DNA from: Euborellia annulipes
Lineage: Eukaryota; Arthropoda; Insecta; Dermaptera; Anisolabididae
Assembly (NCBI GenBank): GCA_023213315.1
Contig: JAKCPI010006266.1
Location: 82,098-146,097 of the forward strand
DNA length: 64,000 nucleotides
Direction of reading: 5' to 3'
A program made the position numbers and the translations under genes. The notes under the pieces are model-generated. The model did not search any database, was not told the origin of the DNA, and saw only the letters and a program-made list of their open reading frames with translations. Position 1 is the first letter of the stretch, and every line of letters starts with the position of its first letter. Below are positions 1-12,128 of the stretch, piece by piece.

Positions 1-1060
1 TAGGGTTACAAAGGGCATAGGAATATTGCTGCAATATTCCTTGTAAGGTTAGCTTGGAAAATTACAGCAATGATGTGCAAAATTTGATATATTGCTGGAA
101 TATTCCAAGCTGTCTGGGTAGAAGCACTTTATATTGTATATCTTAAATTGAGTGCTGGGACAATGCAAAGTCCTTGTTAAAATAAATCCGGGTCGGTTGC
201 CCCAGTTGCCGGCTCCTAGAGGCAGCTCTGGTCATGAGGAATGTGAAGGTGGGCTAAAAGATAAGGACTAGGTGGTAAAATATGCATGTTAAAATGCTGT
301 GGCGAATTGGCTGTTAGGCATTTCGTGCAGAAATATTGGCCAAATAAAAGGACGCCAGATGAAATGTTTGGATCAGATGATTTTATTCCTAATTCTTCGT
401 ATCCCAGATATTTTCTTATTAATTTCACTAGGTGCATTAATCTGCAAATAGAAATGAATTCTATAGAGATTAATAAAATGCTGACCGATTAAAAAAATTA
501 GATGAATACTTTTTAAGCATAATTATAGAATTTATTAATATAGCTTAATGTTGAATATTTAAAAATAGGAGATAAAAGATTTCTAATGATAAATTTAACT
601 TCTCGGATTAAAAAAAAAAAAATATCAAATATTTTTAATTATTATTTTTTTTTTAATTAAAAAAAAATCTCTAAAAATAAAGATCAAAAAATATTTAAAA
701 ATATAATTTAATGGGGCAACTTAGAGCCAACATGAATATCAATCAAAAAATTTTACGATCACTTAACATCTCTTTTACTAAGCGTATACTATATCGCACA
801 AGTAAATGGTATTTTCTTTATAATTTTTTTTTCTTATATAATTATAACGCTTTTAAAATCAAATAGAAAATGGAGAAAAATTGAAGAATTCTCGAGTGAA
901 TGGAATGGAAAAAAAAAATTCAACCACTCCATTTTTATTAAGAACTTATATATCCTTATATATAGAATTGTACTAGAGTACTATATTCTATAAAATAAAA
1001 GAAGACATCTAGTAATCATTATCCCTTAGTACGTTGGTAATAATTTGAACAGGGAGAAAA
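1..1060. other. A+T-rich sequence, no gene seen
   Basis: No coding, RNA or mobile feature is supported here. The overlapping short open frames at about 216-492 lie on opposite strands and have no recognisable domain. Poly-A and poly-T runs occur near 610-670. Confidence 0.6.
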
Positions 1061-1074
1061 AATAATATACACTT

Positions 1075-1180
1075 TTATTAAATCAAGAAAAGGTTTCAGA
1101 TGCAGAGACTGGCAGTCAAAAATTTTTTCTTTAGTAGTTTAGTGGGCCGACGTTTCGGTCTCGATAGAGACCATCCTCAG
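1075..1180 (-). repeat. Hammerhead-like motif and flank
   Basis: On the minus strand the order is CTGAGGA, one T, the stem GGTCTC/GAGACC with loop TATC, then GAAACGTC. The 5' GCC can pair with the following GGC. The downstream flank ending in CTGCCAGTCT is shared with a plus-strand copy at about 51.74-51.82 kb, so this is a dispersed repeat terminus and not a chance hairpin. The order of core, stem and GAAA is that of a minimal type I hammerhead ribozyme, apart from the extra T. Confidence 0.5.
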
Positions 1181-1212
1181 GGCTTTATTTATTTATAAAA
1201 CATTCATCTCTT

Positions 1213-1556
1213 TTGAGGTCTTTGGAGCGTATTTTGAGAAAATCGAAAAAATTGATAAAAAAGCTTATTTTCACGCCTCAGGGGGGTGCCTAACTTAAAT
1301 ATAAAATTCCAACCTCCTAGCTCAATTCCTTCATGCTTAAAATTGAACACACACACACACACACGATGACACAGACACACATACAGACAGACAGATAATG
1401 TTGCGAAAACCAATTTTTTTGGATTCAGGGGACTTCAAAACGTGTATATCCATCAATATCTCGACATCGAATTTATGACATGAATCCAATACTTTCTCTA
1501 TATATATATATATGTATATTAACATATACATATAGGTAAGAGCAAGTAAAAACGAC
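1213..1556 (+). mobile_element. A element, 5'-truncated
   Basis: This is the 3' half of the dominant dispersed repeat. It contains the 'gagaaaatcgaaaaa' segment, a (CA)n tract, CAGACAGACAG, the 'ggattcaggggac' block, the 'tcgacatcgaatt' block and the terminal GGTAAGAG-AAGT-like end. The hairpin and X-box half is missing. No protein is encoded; short frames on both strands are incidental. Confidence 0.8.
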
Positions 1557-1559
1557 AAT

Positions 1560-4260
1560 TTACTTCTTCTTTCAGTGACGGACCTCATCCAACTCTGTAT
1601 CACTGTGGGAAATAAATATCTAAAGATTTTAATTTCTATAAAAGTAAAATAACAACCCCAGCGTACCCCTGACCAGGCAAATGGTTAACGTTTAACCCAT
1701 TTTAAAAGTTTATAGAATAACCCAATCGAATTTGTTAATTCAGGCTGAGATCATAATATAGATAAAGAAGACAATGAAATATATTTAAAGATTTACATAC
1801 ATTATTTTTACAATTTATCTGAAGGAGAGAAAGCAAAAAATAATTTCACCCTTAACTAATAATAGACCAAAATGAAATTTAAATCAAGTTGAAATCTTTA
1901 AAAAAAAAAAAATGAATGTCTGTATAGTATCAAATTAAGATAAAGATTTTAAAAATCTCTTTTTAAAAAGTCCCGTTAGGTTAGAAAGTGCTGACACGCC
2001 CTAATATGAGATACATGGATACGAGAGAGAGAGAGAGAGAGAGACACACACATATACCTGGGATTTTAGGGTAGAAGGGATTAATTGAAAGCTGCCTGGA
2101 TTGAGGCAAGAAATTCACCTAACGAGAGCAACAAAAGGTATTTTAAATTTTAACCCTTTTGAATAAGAGTAAACGATTTTTAATGAAGCGGCGTTTAAAT
2201 TTACTAAAATTATTGTGTTATATTATTTTAAGAAAATGTAGAAGAAAAGGGAGAAATAGTTTTAATTTGAAAAAATGATCAAATTGAATGATAGATAAAA
2301 GTGTTGTGCATGTTCAGAGCTGAAATGTAGCATATATTTTTCGAATTGTCGCACGGTTTGACGCTTGTTGAAAATATAGAAGGAAGGGACTGATATGTAA
2401 AGAATAGAAGGACTGCCAGTCCCAGCTCGGGTAGCTCGTGGTCGCCATCCACGTACCCACAAGATGTGGGCCCCTGAGCAAATTGAAAATAAAGAATAAA
2501 CTAATAAAAAATAATATTACTTAATAGAAAACTTGTGGCAGGGAAATTGGATAAGAAATGGATAGGAGAGCAGCTGGCGAGAATATTATTTTTTGTGAAT
2601 TCAATGAAGGGTTAAAAGGGTTGAAAAGTGAAGGTTATTAGTTTATTTGAAGATCTAAAAAGATTTTTAAAAAAGTAATAAGCCGATGTTAATTTTTAAC
2701 CAGGATCGAATATTATAAGAAAAATTACAAAAACAAAAGATAAATTTCTTGTAGGCCTAATGGGTAAATATTGAGGAGGTGGGTTTTGAATTCTATTTAA
2801 CCTCATGGAAATGTCTGTGAATTTTTATTTTGTTAATAAAAAAGATTTTTCTTAATAGTTAATTAACATCGCCTGCCAAACGTTGTTAAAACTTTTCTTT
2901 TGAGTGCCAAAGTGGCGAAAATATATTTCCATTATTTTCAATTGATTCTGGCCTAATCATTTGAAACCCGGCTTTATTTAAATGTATATGTTTATAAAAC
3001 TTTCAAACGCATTTTCTCGAATTGTTGAATGTCGGATTTACGCCACTATGATTCTCAGCAGGCTATATTATGATTAGTGGCGCAATTAGGAAAGATCTGA
3101 TTTGAGAGGTATACATTAGTTCATTTTTACTTGCTTTAAAGCAATCATTGAAAAAATCCAATGGAGGGTTTGCTAATTTGGAAAAGATTGAATCAAATTT
3201 TTTAATAAAAGTGCAAATTTAGGTACCATTATTTTATCTGTTTTTGAAATTTATATAATTTTATCAAACCATTCATAATTCAATTTATATTATCATTATC
3301 AAGACACCCAGAGGTCAAATAATGTTTATTTTTTTTAAAGGATAATTTAATTATTGATAAGGAAATCCTAATAAATGAAGAAAAGCGACATGAATACTAT
3401 TAAAAATTTAAAGTATCTTTTGGATATCAAAAATTAAAAAAAAAGAATATTTTCCCCCTCTTTCTCTATTTAGTTGGAAACAAAACATTTTTGACAAGAA
3501 GTTAAATGTCGATGTCTAAACTCCTTTTATGTCCTGATGAAGTGTAAATTACTTGCTCAAAACAACAAATTAAAGACCTCCTTTTAAATGACATTGGTGT
3601 GGAAAGAGAAATGGAGATTAATATATGACGTTGCTGACCGACTCACGCTTGAGATTTATTTGTCTATTAAAAAGCGTTAGCTTAAGCATTGATGATTGAT
3701 TACCAGAGGCCGAAAAGGATAATTAATAAGACCTGAAAACAAGCCATATTTTAATTTAATGACGTCATTGTGGACCTCTTAATTAATCGACTGGTGTTTA
3801 TCTAGAAAATGAGGAGTAAATATTCTAATAATATTGCCATTAATGCAAAAGTTGGAACTAAGTAATGAATAATGTGTTGTTTTTAAATAATTAATGAATG
3901 GTATAATTCAAATTACAAAATTAAAAGGTGTTTCAAATTTAAATTATTATCCACTAATGCCGCATACTGGAAGGTAGGCAACCAATAAGATCAAATAACT
4001 AATGGATTTTTTTGATTAATTGCTCAAGAGGGAATCACGCTTGCGTAGTTGTTAAATATGCCTAGAAATTAATAACCCAGCATGGATGGTCTTTGGAAGA
4101 AATTAATAAAAAAATTTAAGTTATAATTTGGTCATTTGGGATGCCTTTTTTTAGAAACCAAAAATTGGAAATTGAAAATGCTTAAGGGTTTGTGGTTCGT
4201 TTTTCCTGAGTGACAAAATTTACGTAGAAAAGGCATTTTAAAATATTATTATATTTAACA
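1560..4260. other. A+T-rich sequence, little structure
   Basis: No gene is supported. A (GA)n microsatellite lies at about 2023-2043. A small G+C-richer patch at about 2410-2475 has no recognisable identity. The remainder is A+T-rich with scattered poly-A/T. Confidence 0.55.
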
Positions 4261-4261
4261 G

Positions 4262-4545
4262 TAGGGCCTTTTTTGAGGATTTTCTAGTCCCCCCCCCCCC
4301 CATGTTTCAGTTAGTTTACATTTATTTTTTTATTAGTAAATTTTCTCTCGTGACTCAAATAATCACTCCATTTTTCCCTGTTGTGAAAATCATTAAGCCT
4401 TTTTTTCCACTTTTAATTGTTATATCACACTTAGAGAAACCCCCGGGTCCCCCATGTCATCAATTAGTAACATTTTGTCCAAACCCCTCCCCCCCTAACG
4501 CGTTACGTAATATGTGGACGACCCCCTACCCCAGAAGAATCAACT
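4262..4545. repeat. C-rich MITE-like fragment
   Basis: A C14 run is followed by several CCCC runs and by GCGTTACGTAATATGTGG with ACGACCCC. The TTACGTAA core beside a CCCC end resembles the terminus of the intact element at 36033-36394, so I infer a decayed relative. A short shared segment ('agtaaatt...ctc...actcaaat') recurs near 44240. The 86-codon open frame over it is low complexity and is not taken as a gene. Confidence 0.35.
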
Positions 4546-4571
4546 TGAAATTAAATCTATAAACATATTAA

Positions 4572-4735
4572 TTAATTATTCTAGTTTTACTTGTAGTTTT
4601 TTCTGGTGTTTTGAGCAGGATGGAACGCTAGAGAAGAGAATTGTTTAATTAAAATCTTTGAAAAATAATTGTGATCCAGAGTTTCATTCTGCTCAAAATA
4701 CCAGAAAAGAAACTACAAGTAAACCTGTAGAATAA
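4572..4735. repeat. Inverted repeat, about 55-bp arms
   Basis: The left arm ATTATTCTAGTTTTACTTGT and its continuation through TTTTGAGCAG is matched in reverse complement by CTGCTCAAAA... ending at ACAAGTAAACCTGTAGAAT. The arms flank a spacer of about 60 bp. It looks like a small foldback element; no target duplication was identified. Confidence 0.65.
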
Positions 4736-5734
4736 TAAATTAAACATTGGTGTCACATCAAAAGAAAAATTAACTATTAATTAATAATTAACTAACCCAA
4801 CTATTTCCAGCAAACTTATTTATACCTAAAAGAGTCGTGATTAAGAGAAGCAAGCCTCTTGTAACTTACTCTTTTAGAATATTTTTTCTACAATATTTTG
4901 AATTATTTTTTAAATTATCTTCAAAAGGATATTGTAGCAAAGCGATAAACAGTTGTAGAGATAACAAGACTATTTTGTTGTTAGCCTAAGTATGAAACAG
5001 AACCCGAAACGGAATTACAAAATCGTATTTGAGTCATGTTACCGACGACTACTTCATAGAAGACTTCCTAATATTTTACTGTTCTCATGAATCATATTAA
5101 GATATACATAAAAAATTCAGTTTTAAAAAATATACAGTATTTATTAATTCAGATAAAATATTATATATTATTTTCAATAAAGAGCTAATAATTTGAAAAT
5201 TTATGTCTTTAATCCAAAATATATAACCTAAACTAATTAAAAAATCTATAAATTTCAAATTTTTCAGCGTGGGAAAATAAGGGATCCAATTTTCGAAAGT
5301 AATCTTGAAAGCAAAAAGAAGATTAAGCAACCAACCTTGGAAGTAAAGGACAAATCAACCTTGCATTTGGGAAGAAAAAGATTGATCAATGTTTATGATA
5401 AAAAAAAAGAAAGTATGATATAACAAAAGAAAATATAATTAATAATTCAATAGCTGAATACAATAACATAATAATAATAAGATATATATAAAATGACTTT
5501 GAACTTTTTCCCTTTGCAAAAACCTATAGGTTTTATAAGTTATACAATATATAACTTGATACTAGGAAATAAGTCAACACAAACTTTAAATAATGAATAA
5601 ATTTAGAAAACAACAATCCTGTTAGCAGTTGATACTTCATTTGAAGTTCGAATCTAAAAAATTATCCAAAAATATAAAATTATTTAAACAAACCTGGAGA
5701 GGGAAATCTTTTTTGGAATGGGTACATAAGGTCC

Positions 5735-6425
5735 GAAGACCTATGATGACCAGTGGTCACATGCAGCCAGGAAGAATATAGTTAGAAGATAAATAAATAA
5801 AGGAGAAGCATAAAAGAGGAACTCAACTGCGGGAACTGAGAAGATGCCTGTTGAGATTAGACTTGAAAGTCTGAAGATTGTAGGATTTGGGGAAGATAGA
5901 TGCAGGAAGCTTGTTCCAATCACGGGAGGACAAAGGAAGATTGGAATTGACTAGTTTTGTTAGTCGTGATCTGAACAGTATAGGGATTCTGGGACGATGC
6001 GTCCCTTGTGTTCCGAGTATATAATTATATATGTTGCATTGGGTAGAATAATTGATTTTAATTCGGCCGAGCATTGACCATGATAGTACCTATAGAAGAG
6101 AGAGAGTGCAGACACGCTTCTTCTATGATCTGTGGGGACTGTAGGGATGCGGTGAGGGTAGAATCACCTATCAGTCTAATTGCACGCTACTGTATGGCGT
6201 CCAAGGAGAGAGCGTCTTTCGACGCCCCTCGCCAAAGATGGGAACCATATTCAAGACACGGCCGTATTTGGGCTTTATAGAGGGTTAGGAGTTGTTGGGA
6301 GGAAAAGTAACGCTTCGTTTTGAATAGGAAACCTAATTTCCTTGCGGTAGATTTAACCACAGAAGAAATGTCCAGGAGAGATAAGATGTAATTATCACTC
6401 CCAGTACAGAAAACTAATCTTTTAA
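5735..6425 (-). pseudogene. LINE ORF2 C-terminal remnant (Jockey/CR1-like)
   Basis: Read on the minus strand, conceptual translation gives the end of a non-LTR retrotransposon ORF2. Visible motifs are 'ARKLGFLFKTKRYFSSQQLL', then 'LYKAQIRPCLEYGSHLW', then 'RRSVSALSLFYRYYHGQCS', then 'WNKLPASIFP' with 'YNLQTFKSNLNRHLL'. These are typical of the region after the reverse transcriptase in Jockey/CR1-clade LINEs. The copy is dead: an in-frame TAG follows 'DAIQ', and at least two frameshifts are needed to follow the homology. The longest open piece is 5823-6074. Nothing recognisable is left upstream of about 6425, so the copy is 5'-truncated. Confidence 0.85.
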
Positions 6426-6439
6426 CTCAAGACTATTAT

Positions 6440-7430
6440 TGCTGTAAATAAGGGGAGGGCAAATCCGAATTTCCTAATGAATAGAAATTGAAATTTTTCC
6501 TCTGATGGGTTCAACATTACACTATCTACAGCCACTAACTCACCCACTAAAAAGTAAAATAAATTCTCCAAAAAAGAAAAAATTTTCTTCTTCCAAAATA
6601 AAAAAAAAAATTTACGGGGATGTGCCTTTGAATTTGGTGAGATATTAAATTGAGTTTGACAAACATTTTCATAAATATAATAGGTTTTAACTAAAATAAA
6701 ATTTTCTTTTAATTTATTTAAAGAAGTGACGATGAGTTAAGTTAGACTATTCATTTTTTGGTATCCTTCATGCCAGTCTTATCCATTCCTTTCTCATTAA
6801 AGATCAGAATATACGCATGACTCTCAGTTACATTTAAAATTTTGCCCACAAACGCCCCTACAGTCATCATTAGTGTTAAATTCTAGAAAATCTATATCAT
6901 TCAATATAAATAAAAATTTGAAGGAAAAGGAGAATAAACTTATTGCCTCTTACCGCCCAGCGGGTGTATATTTCTTTCAAAATTAGTATGCTTAAACATA
7001 TACATAGTTAAATTAATTATTTACGATTGCCAAATAGCAAATAATAAATATAATTTGAAATAAAGGAGATGTAACTTAAATTATATATAAAAGAAATGTT
7101 GGTGTGTTCATAAATTCAAAATCTTAAAACGATAATTCACAGGGGAGTGGAGACGGATTTGTATTTTATTTTTGTTATCACGTGTCGGCCCACGAATAAA
7201 AAATTCATCTGATGTTATTTGCATAATGACCAATATTTTTTTTTCCTTGAGTTGATCTAAGAGCGAAAGAAACTATATATAATCGTGACTTGTTGATTCT
7301 AATCCATACATTTAAATGATGACTTCTTTGGGACACGTGACTTTTGAAACTAAATAAATAAATAGAATGGAGGGGGAGAGAAAATGAAGGTACCCAAGGG
7401 TTGAATTTCGGAGAGTTTGGTAAGCTAGAC
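6440..7430. other. A+T-rich sequence, no gene seen
   Basis: No conserved domain, SINE core or terminal inverted repeat was found. A short TAAA/AATA-rich tract lies near 7350. Confidence 0.5.
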
Positions 7431-7434
7431 TATT

Positions 7435-7615
7435 TTACTTTCTCTTACCTATATGTATATGTTAATAGGCCTATACAGATTTTGATGGATATACACGTTT
7501 TGAGGTTAGAGTCCTCTCTGGAGCGTGAAAATAAGCTTTTAAACAAAATCGGCCAAAAAGTACTAGAACTTTACTGATGTACTTTACCAGTTTTTTTTTC
7601 TTCCGATTTTGTATT
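7435..7615 (-). mobile_element. A element, internally deleted
   Basis: The minus-strand terminus (TTTACTTTCTCTTACC on the plus strand) is followed by 'attttgatggat', 'cgttttgagg' and then directly by 'gcgtgaaaataagctttta' and the 'gtactag...actttactgatgtac' block. The (CA)n and CAGACAGAC part is deleted. Confidence 0.75.
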
Positions 7616-7619
7616 AAAA

Positions 7620-8735
7620 GAACCAACCTTACCAAAGGTAAGAGTATGGTAGGTATGGTAGTAGGCTGTGCGAGCAGTTCCACTAGATTTTTTAATTTCA
7701 AGTATTTAGGTCCAATTTGCTATCTTTAAAAAATTAAGTCCTATATATAAATATAACTCGTAAATTTTTATGTCTACAGGAGTTTGTTTTTCGAGGTCAC
7801 CCATCCAATTTGATTAACAGGTGTAATTCTATAAGTGATTTTTTTTTTGTCAAGGTTGCAAACTTCAAGCAGATGATTCTATTATTAGAATAATTAAAGA
7901 CTCAATTTCGGATTCGTATATTTATTGAAATATAACAATAAAAGCTAATTTCTGAAAATCTTTGATCTCAACGAATAATATCAACTCAATACAGATGAAT
8001 TGAAATTTAATATCATAGGAATTTTCAATGTAATCAACGTCAAGGCAATCAAATTCTGAATCTTTGATGAGTTCAATTTAGATCAAAATATGATTAAGAA
8101 CAGAAAGAGGGAGAGAGAGACAAATAAACAAAAGGCGACCGGCCAAATATAAAAATAAAATGGTGTTATCAGGCAGATATCCGAGTAAACGAGACACTAA
8201 CTAACTCTATGTTCAGTCCCAAACTCGATGACCCTGTAACCCTTTGCGAAAGATAAATATTTGCCAGTTTGCAAATTAGGTCACCAGCACCACATGCCAA
8301 ATCGGAGACGTCTTCGCTTTTTGCAAGGTTTATTATTATTAAGCCGAGCCAGATTTCTACTTTTTTTATGCTCCTACTCTAAAAATATGGTATCAATTTA
8401 CCAATTCATAAGAGATTGCTTCTAAAATCATTAATCTAATATTAATTTTTTGTTCAGTTCAATTTGATAATTCGAGATGTCATTTTTTATATCCCAAAGA
8501 AATATCAATATTCATTTTTATATATATGCGAAAAAATGCTTTATGCATCTCGGTAATATAATGTATAAAAAAGTATATTTATAACGTAATATAAGTATCT
8601 TATAAAAAGTAGGCCTAAGTAGTCTTTATTTTTTGCTAATTTAAAATGTGAATTCAATTTGAATTTTTTTTATTCTAAAAGACAAAGGTTGAAATAACGT
8701 ATTCTCAATTTAAATTCAAGGGAAGGGGGGGAGAG
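7620..8735. other. A+T-rich sequence, no gene seen
   Basis: No feature is supported. A slightly G+C-richer stretch at about 8200-8340 has no long open frame and no recognisable motif. Confidence 0.5.
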
Positions 8736-8737
8736 GG

Positions 8738-9095
8738 TAAAATCCTTTAAAAAAGATTAGCAATTCAATCCGGTGATCCGATGAGCTAATTCGATCCAAT
8801 TTAGAAAAAAAGGATCCGCAAATCCAAATCTGCAATCCGAAAATCCGATTCGGTCTTGAAATACATATTTATGATAAAGTAAAAATTTTGGTTGGCAATC
8901 CTTTGAAAAGGATCTTAAAGATCCAGGATTCAAAAAGGATTAGCGATCCCATCCTAGATCCAGAGAGTAAAAATGATTTCGATGCAGACCCAAAAGAATA
9001 AGATTTCGATCCAGATTAAAAAATCTTGGATGGGATTAGGTTTTCGGATTTAAATTCAAAAGGATTACGATCCTGTCCATCACGGGTTAAATTAG
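8738..9095. repeat. GATCC-rich cryptic simple repeat
   Basis: GATCC, ATCCG, GGATC and AAATCC words recur many times on both strands within about 350 bp, for example GGTGATCCGATGAG, AAAGATCCAGGATTC and CGATCCAGATTAAA. No constant period is visible. It reads as a degenerate satellite-like or slippage-derived tract and not as a gene. Confidence 0.5.
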
Positions 9096-9099
9096 ACTT

Positions 9100-10320
9100 T
9101 TCGTAAAAAAAGATTTCAGTCCAAAAGAAGGAAGTCTTTACACTATCAAAATACACAGGATGAAGTGCAAAAATAAATGTATCTTTTTAGCTCCCTGGAA
9201 AGTGGCGACAAAATGACAATAGTTTTTGTGTATAATTGCTCCAAAGTTTTTCGAGAGTGGATTACTTGTTAAATTTAAATTTTAACTAAGTTCTAAAGTT
9301 GAGGCAATTAATCAAAAAATCCATTTGAGTTTGTTAATGTGTTGCCTACCTTCCAGTAATCAAACATGGTATCTATCCCAAGAGGTCAAAAGAATTTGAG
9401 ACACCTCTTTAGGCCCCGATGCCAGAGGGTTATGGGGTCCAAACCCACTTACCCTTTGAAATCGTTCGGTTCGTAACCCCCCCCCCTCTGCCTTGCATGA
9501 AAAATTTACTGACTACGGACCTTTAATAATTTCTTCTTCTTAAGATAAAAACTTCTTTCCGATAAATTATTAAGTTAAAAAAAAAAGTAAAATTTAAAGA
9601 TTTATAAAGAAAATAGTAGGGCGCATATAAATACATTAAACTTTATATAAAAAAAGTTTAAAGAAATTTTCTAGGCGAAACTAATGATCTAATTAAGTAA
9701 TAAATATTCAGAAAAATAAATATATCTTTTTTTTTTATTGTTAAAAACTTTATAATTTATAAAGCTTTTAAAATGCAATACACTTGGAAATACTTGGAGG
9801 TTAAGATTTATGAATGTGTCCAAATAAGGGAGCAACAAGTGAAAAAAAAGAACTATAGATGAGATATTGAAAAAACATTCAAGAAAAATTATATAAATAT
9901 TAAATACACTTGTTCATAAATTCTATAAGCGAAGAAATACCTCAAGAAATAAAGGTTCTATTGTGGAAATATATTTTTTATTAGACATTAAAATAATGAA
10001 AAAAATTGGCAAAAAGACTATAAAAAAAAATGCAAAACTCAATTATCTTTCATAACAGAGAGTAAATTCAATTTTAAAATAAAAATACCAAGAAATCTCA
10101 GGTCTATAGATTTTTTAATTTTAAAAGTGGCTGATGCATTGATTAACAGAGAAAAAAATATGATTAAAAAAAAGTTTAGTTTGTTTAGTTTGCCCTCAGA
10201 AAAATCTTTTTTTTAAGTCTTTTTAGATTTCTTTGGTCATATAAAGTTTAAGCGATATTTGATGACGATGTGTTCAAGGTACATTTATTTATTTCAAATG
10301 ATTAATAGAGGATCCATATG
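9100..10320. other. A+T-rich sequence, no gene seen
   Basis: A poly-C run lies near 9478, followed by poly-A/T-rich sequence. No gene or bounded repeat was recognised. Confidence 0.5.
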
Positions 10321-10329
10321 ATTAATTTA

Positions 10330-10408
10330 AATATCCATCAGATTGTCTGGGATTCGAACCCAGGCCCTTGGCTTTAAAGGTTATCAATATCTTTAACCTC
10401 TAGGGGGC
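10330..10408 (-). repeat. tRNA-like SINE head
   Basis: On the minus strand there is a perfect pol III B box, GGTTCGAATCC, inside a perfect 5-bp T-arm (CTGGG-TTCGAAT-CCCAG). It is preceded by a degenerate A-box region (AGAGGTTAAAGATA). The acceptor stem does not pair, so this is a tRNA-derived SINE head and not a functional tRNA gene. Confidence 0.55.
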
Positions 10409-10634
10409 CTCATAAAACTTACAAATATCCCAAGTTATCAACAATAAATAAAACAATTTGATAAAATGGTGGATTTATTTAAATAAAACAATATTTGAAA
10501 GACAGAATCAAAACTTTTCAAAAGTGGGGGGGGGTAATTTATATTTTTTAACATAATATCGAAAAATTTGATATTATTGAGAAAAATTAGTTAATATATG
10601 TGAGGTTATAAATGAAAGAATTGTTTGATTTTAC

Positions 10635-10675
10635 AACTCAATATATTTCGGGCTATTAACCAATCATCAGGAGTA
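10635..10675 (-). repeat. Hammerhead-like motif
   Basis: On the minus strand ACTC-CTGATGA precedes a GG...CC hairpin, then CGAAAT, and GAGT, which can pair with ACTC. It has the same architecture as the copies near 1.15, 14.46, 23.39, 26.19, 26.47, 31.73, 32.11 and 51.74 kb. It abuts the MITE at 10680. Confidence 0.4.
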
Positions 10676-10679
10676 TGTA

Positions 10680-10889
10680 CAGTGAGGGACAATATTAAGT
10701 CCCACCCATGCGTTTTCTACTTGTGATTATTTCATTGTTTTTATAAAATAAAATGAAAATCTTTATTGGAAATTTTCTAGGTTTGAACCATGAAAGTTTT
10801 CATTAAAAAATATATAATATTTTTTTAAAAACAATGAAATAATCACAAGCAGAAAACGCATGGGTGGAACTTAATATTGTCCCTCACTG
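10680..10889. mobile_element. CAGTGAGGG MITE (Tc1/mariner type)
   Basis: This 210-bp element begins CAGTGAGGGACAATATTAAG and ends with its inverse, giving terminal inverted repeats of about 64 bp. It is flanked by TA on both sides (10678-10679 and 10890-10891). TA duplications and CAGTG-type ends fit a non-autonomous Tc1/mariner element. It has no coding capacity. A second copy lies at 23183 and the broken right arm of a third at 28.25-28.67 kb. Confidence 0.85.
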
Positions 10890-11304
10890 TACATATGAGT
10901 GAGTGAATGGAGAAAAGTAGATGATGCCTGTCAAAGCTTAGCACAGGAGAGGGGGGTTGGAGATATTGTGAATGGTTGCTTGAGAAAGGAGTTAGATTAT
11001 GGTGGAATTTAGTCTGCTTGGAGAGTAGGGGGGGGGGTGTTATTTCCAGGTAGTAGGCCTACTCTACTTTAGGTTCAAACTATATTTTGAATTTTTGAAG
11101 CAATACAAAACGAAAAAGAAAACAAAAACATAATAACAATTACGGCTTAATTGGACAATACGAACAGAAAGAAGACAGAAAAACAGAAATAATTATAACT
11201 TGATAAAATTGACAAATTAATATTAATAGAATGATTTTTAACAATATACAATACAAACTACACTTATATTACTGCTACTACTGATATTATTGAGTTCTTA
11301 TCCC

Positions 11305-11740
11305 GAAATTCTTCTTGGGTGTCAAAACATGCAGGAATACAAGGCAAGGAAGAAGCAGTTCTACTAGCAAGGATGGGAGCAAATACTCCTTTCATTATTC
11401 TGTGGACTGCCACACAAGCACTTTAGACTGGTGATCGGACGGTGTGAAGCAAGATTAAAACAAAAAGCTATGGGCAAAAAAATCAAGCGAAGATGTTCAT
11501 AACATTTCCGCAACAAAACGGAGGGAGATTCATCTCTCTAAACAGAAATGAATGAGAAAATGGCCTTTATTTTAATGAAAATGGACAGGGCTGAGAACGA
11601 TACATGTCGTCTCTGAAATCTAACAAAAGAAACAGCTGAACACATCACGTGCGAAAGCATTGCACTAATCCAACAGGCGTCAGACAGTGCGACGGGCCGG
11701 CCTGTTCTATTTCTTCCGGTCGGGAATAAATAAGGCTAGG
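11305..11740 (+). pseudogene. LINE RNase H and C-terminal remnant
   Basis: Forward translation gives 'WVSKHAGIQGKEEAVLLA', the C-terminal signature of a LINE-type RNase H (family pattern WVPGHxGIxGNExAD..A). Further on, in shifted frames, come 'QAKMFITFPQQNG', 'ISLNRNE' and 'DTCRL...ETAEHITCES', which matches the Cys/His tail (CRLC...ETAEHILCEC) of RNase H-bearing LINEs. Stops and several frameshifts interrupt it, and the second Cys of the CxxC has become a stop. It is an old dead fragment. Confidence 0.75.
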
Positions 11741-12128
11741 AAGGAAGAAGAGGAATGAAGAAAAATTTCTGCTTAAATTCTATTAAATATAATATGTAGT
11801 TTTGATTTAACATCCCGAGCTCTCCCAGAAATGTTTTTGTTTTGCTGGGGGGGGGGGGGGGGCGTAGGCAACCTACAAGTAACTAGCCAAATTATTTGTA
11901 ATTATTTGACTCATATAATCAAATCTTCCAAAAAAAAAAAAAACCATTAACTATTGGTCCAAAAATTATTTGTCATTTATTTGGTCAACCATCCTTTCAG
12001 CAAGCAATCCTAAATTATTTGCTGAAAGGTCCTAAACAAAATATACACGATAATTTAGCAAATTTGCTCAAAGTGGTTTCAAGAACTTACAAATAAAAGT
12101 GATATCTCATTTTAAGTAGAATATTTAA

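Noticed and set aside
4302..4562. 86-codon frame after the C14 run
   Set aside because: Low-complexity translation (F/P/I-rich) across a C-rich repeat fragment.
5823..6074. Intact small gene on the minus strand
   Set aside because: It is only the open tail of a LINE ORF2; homology continues upstream through a stop and frameshifts.
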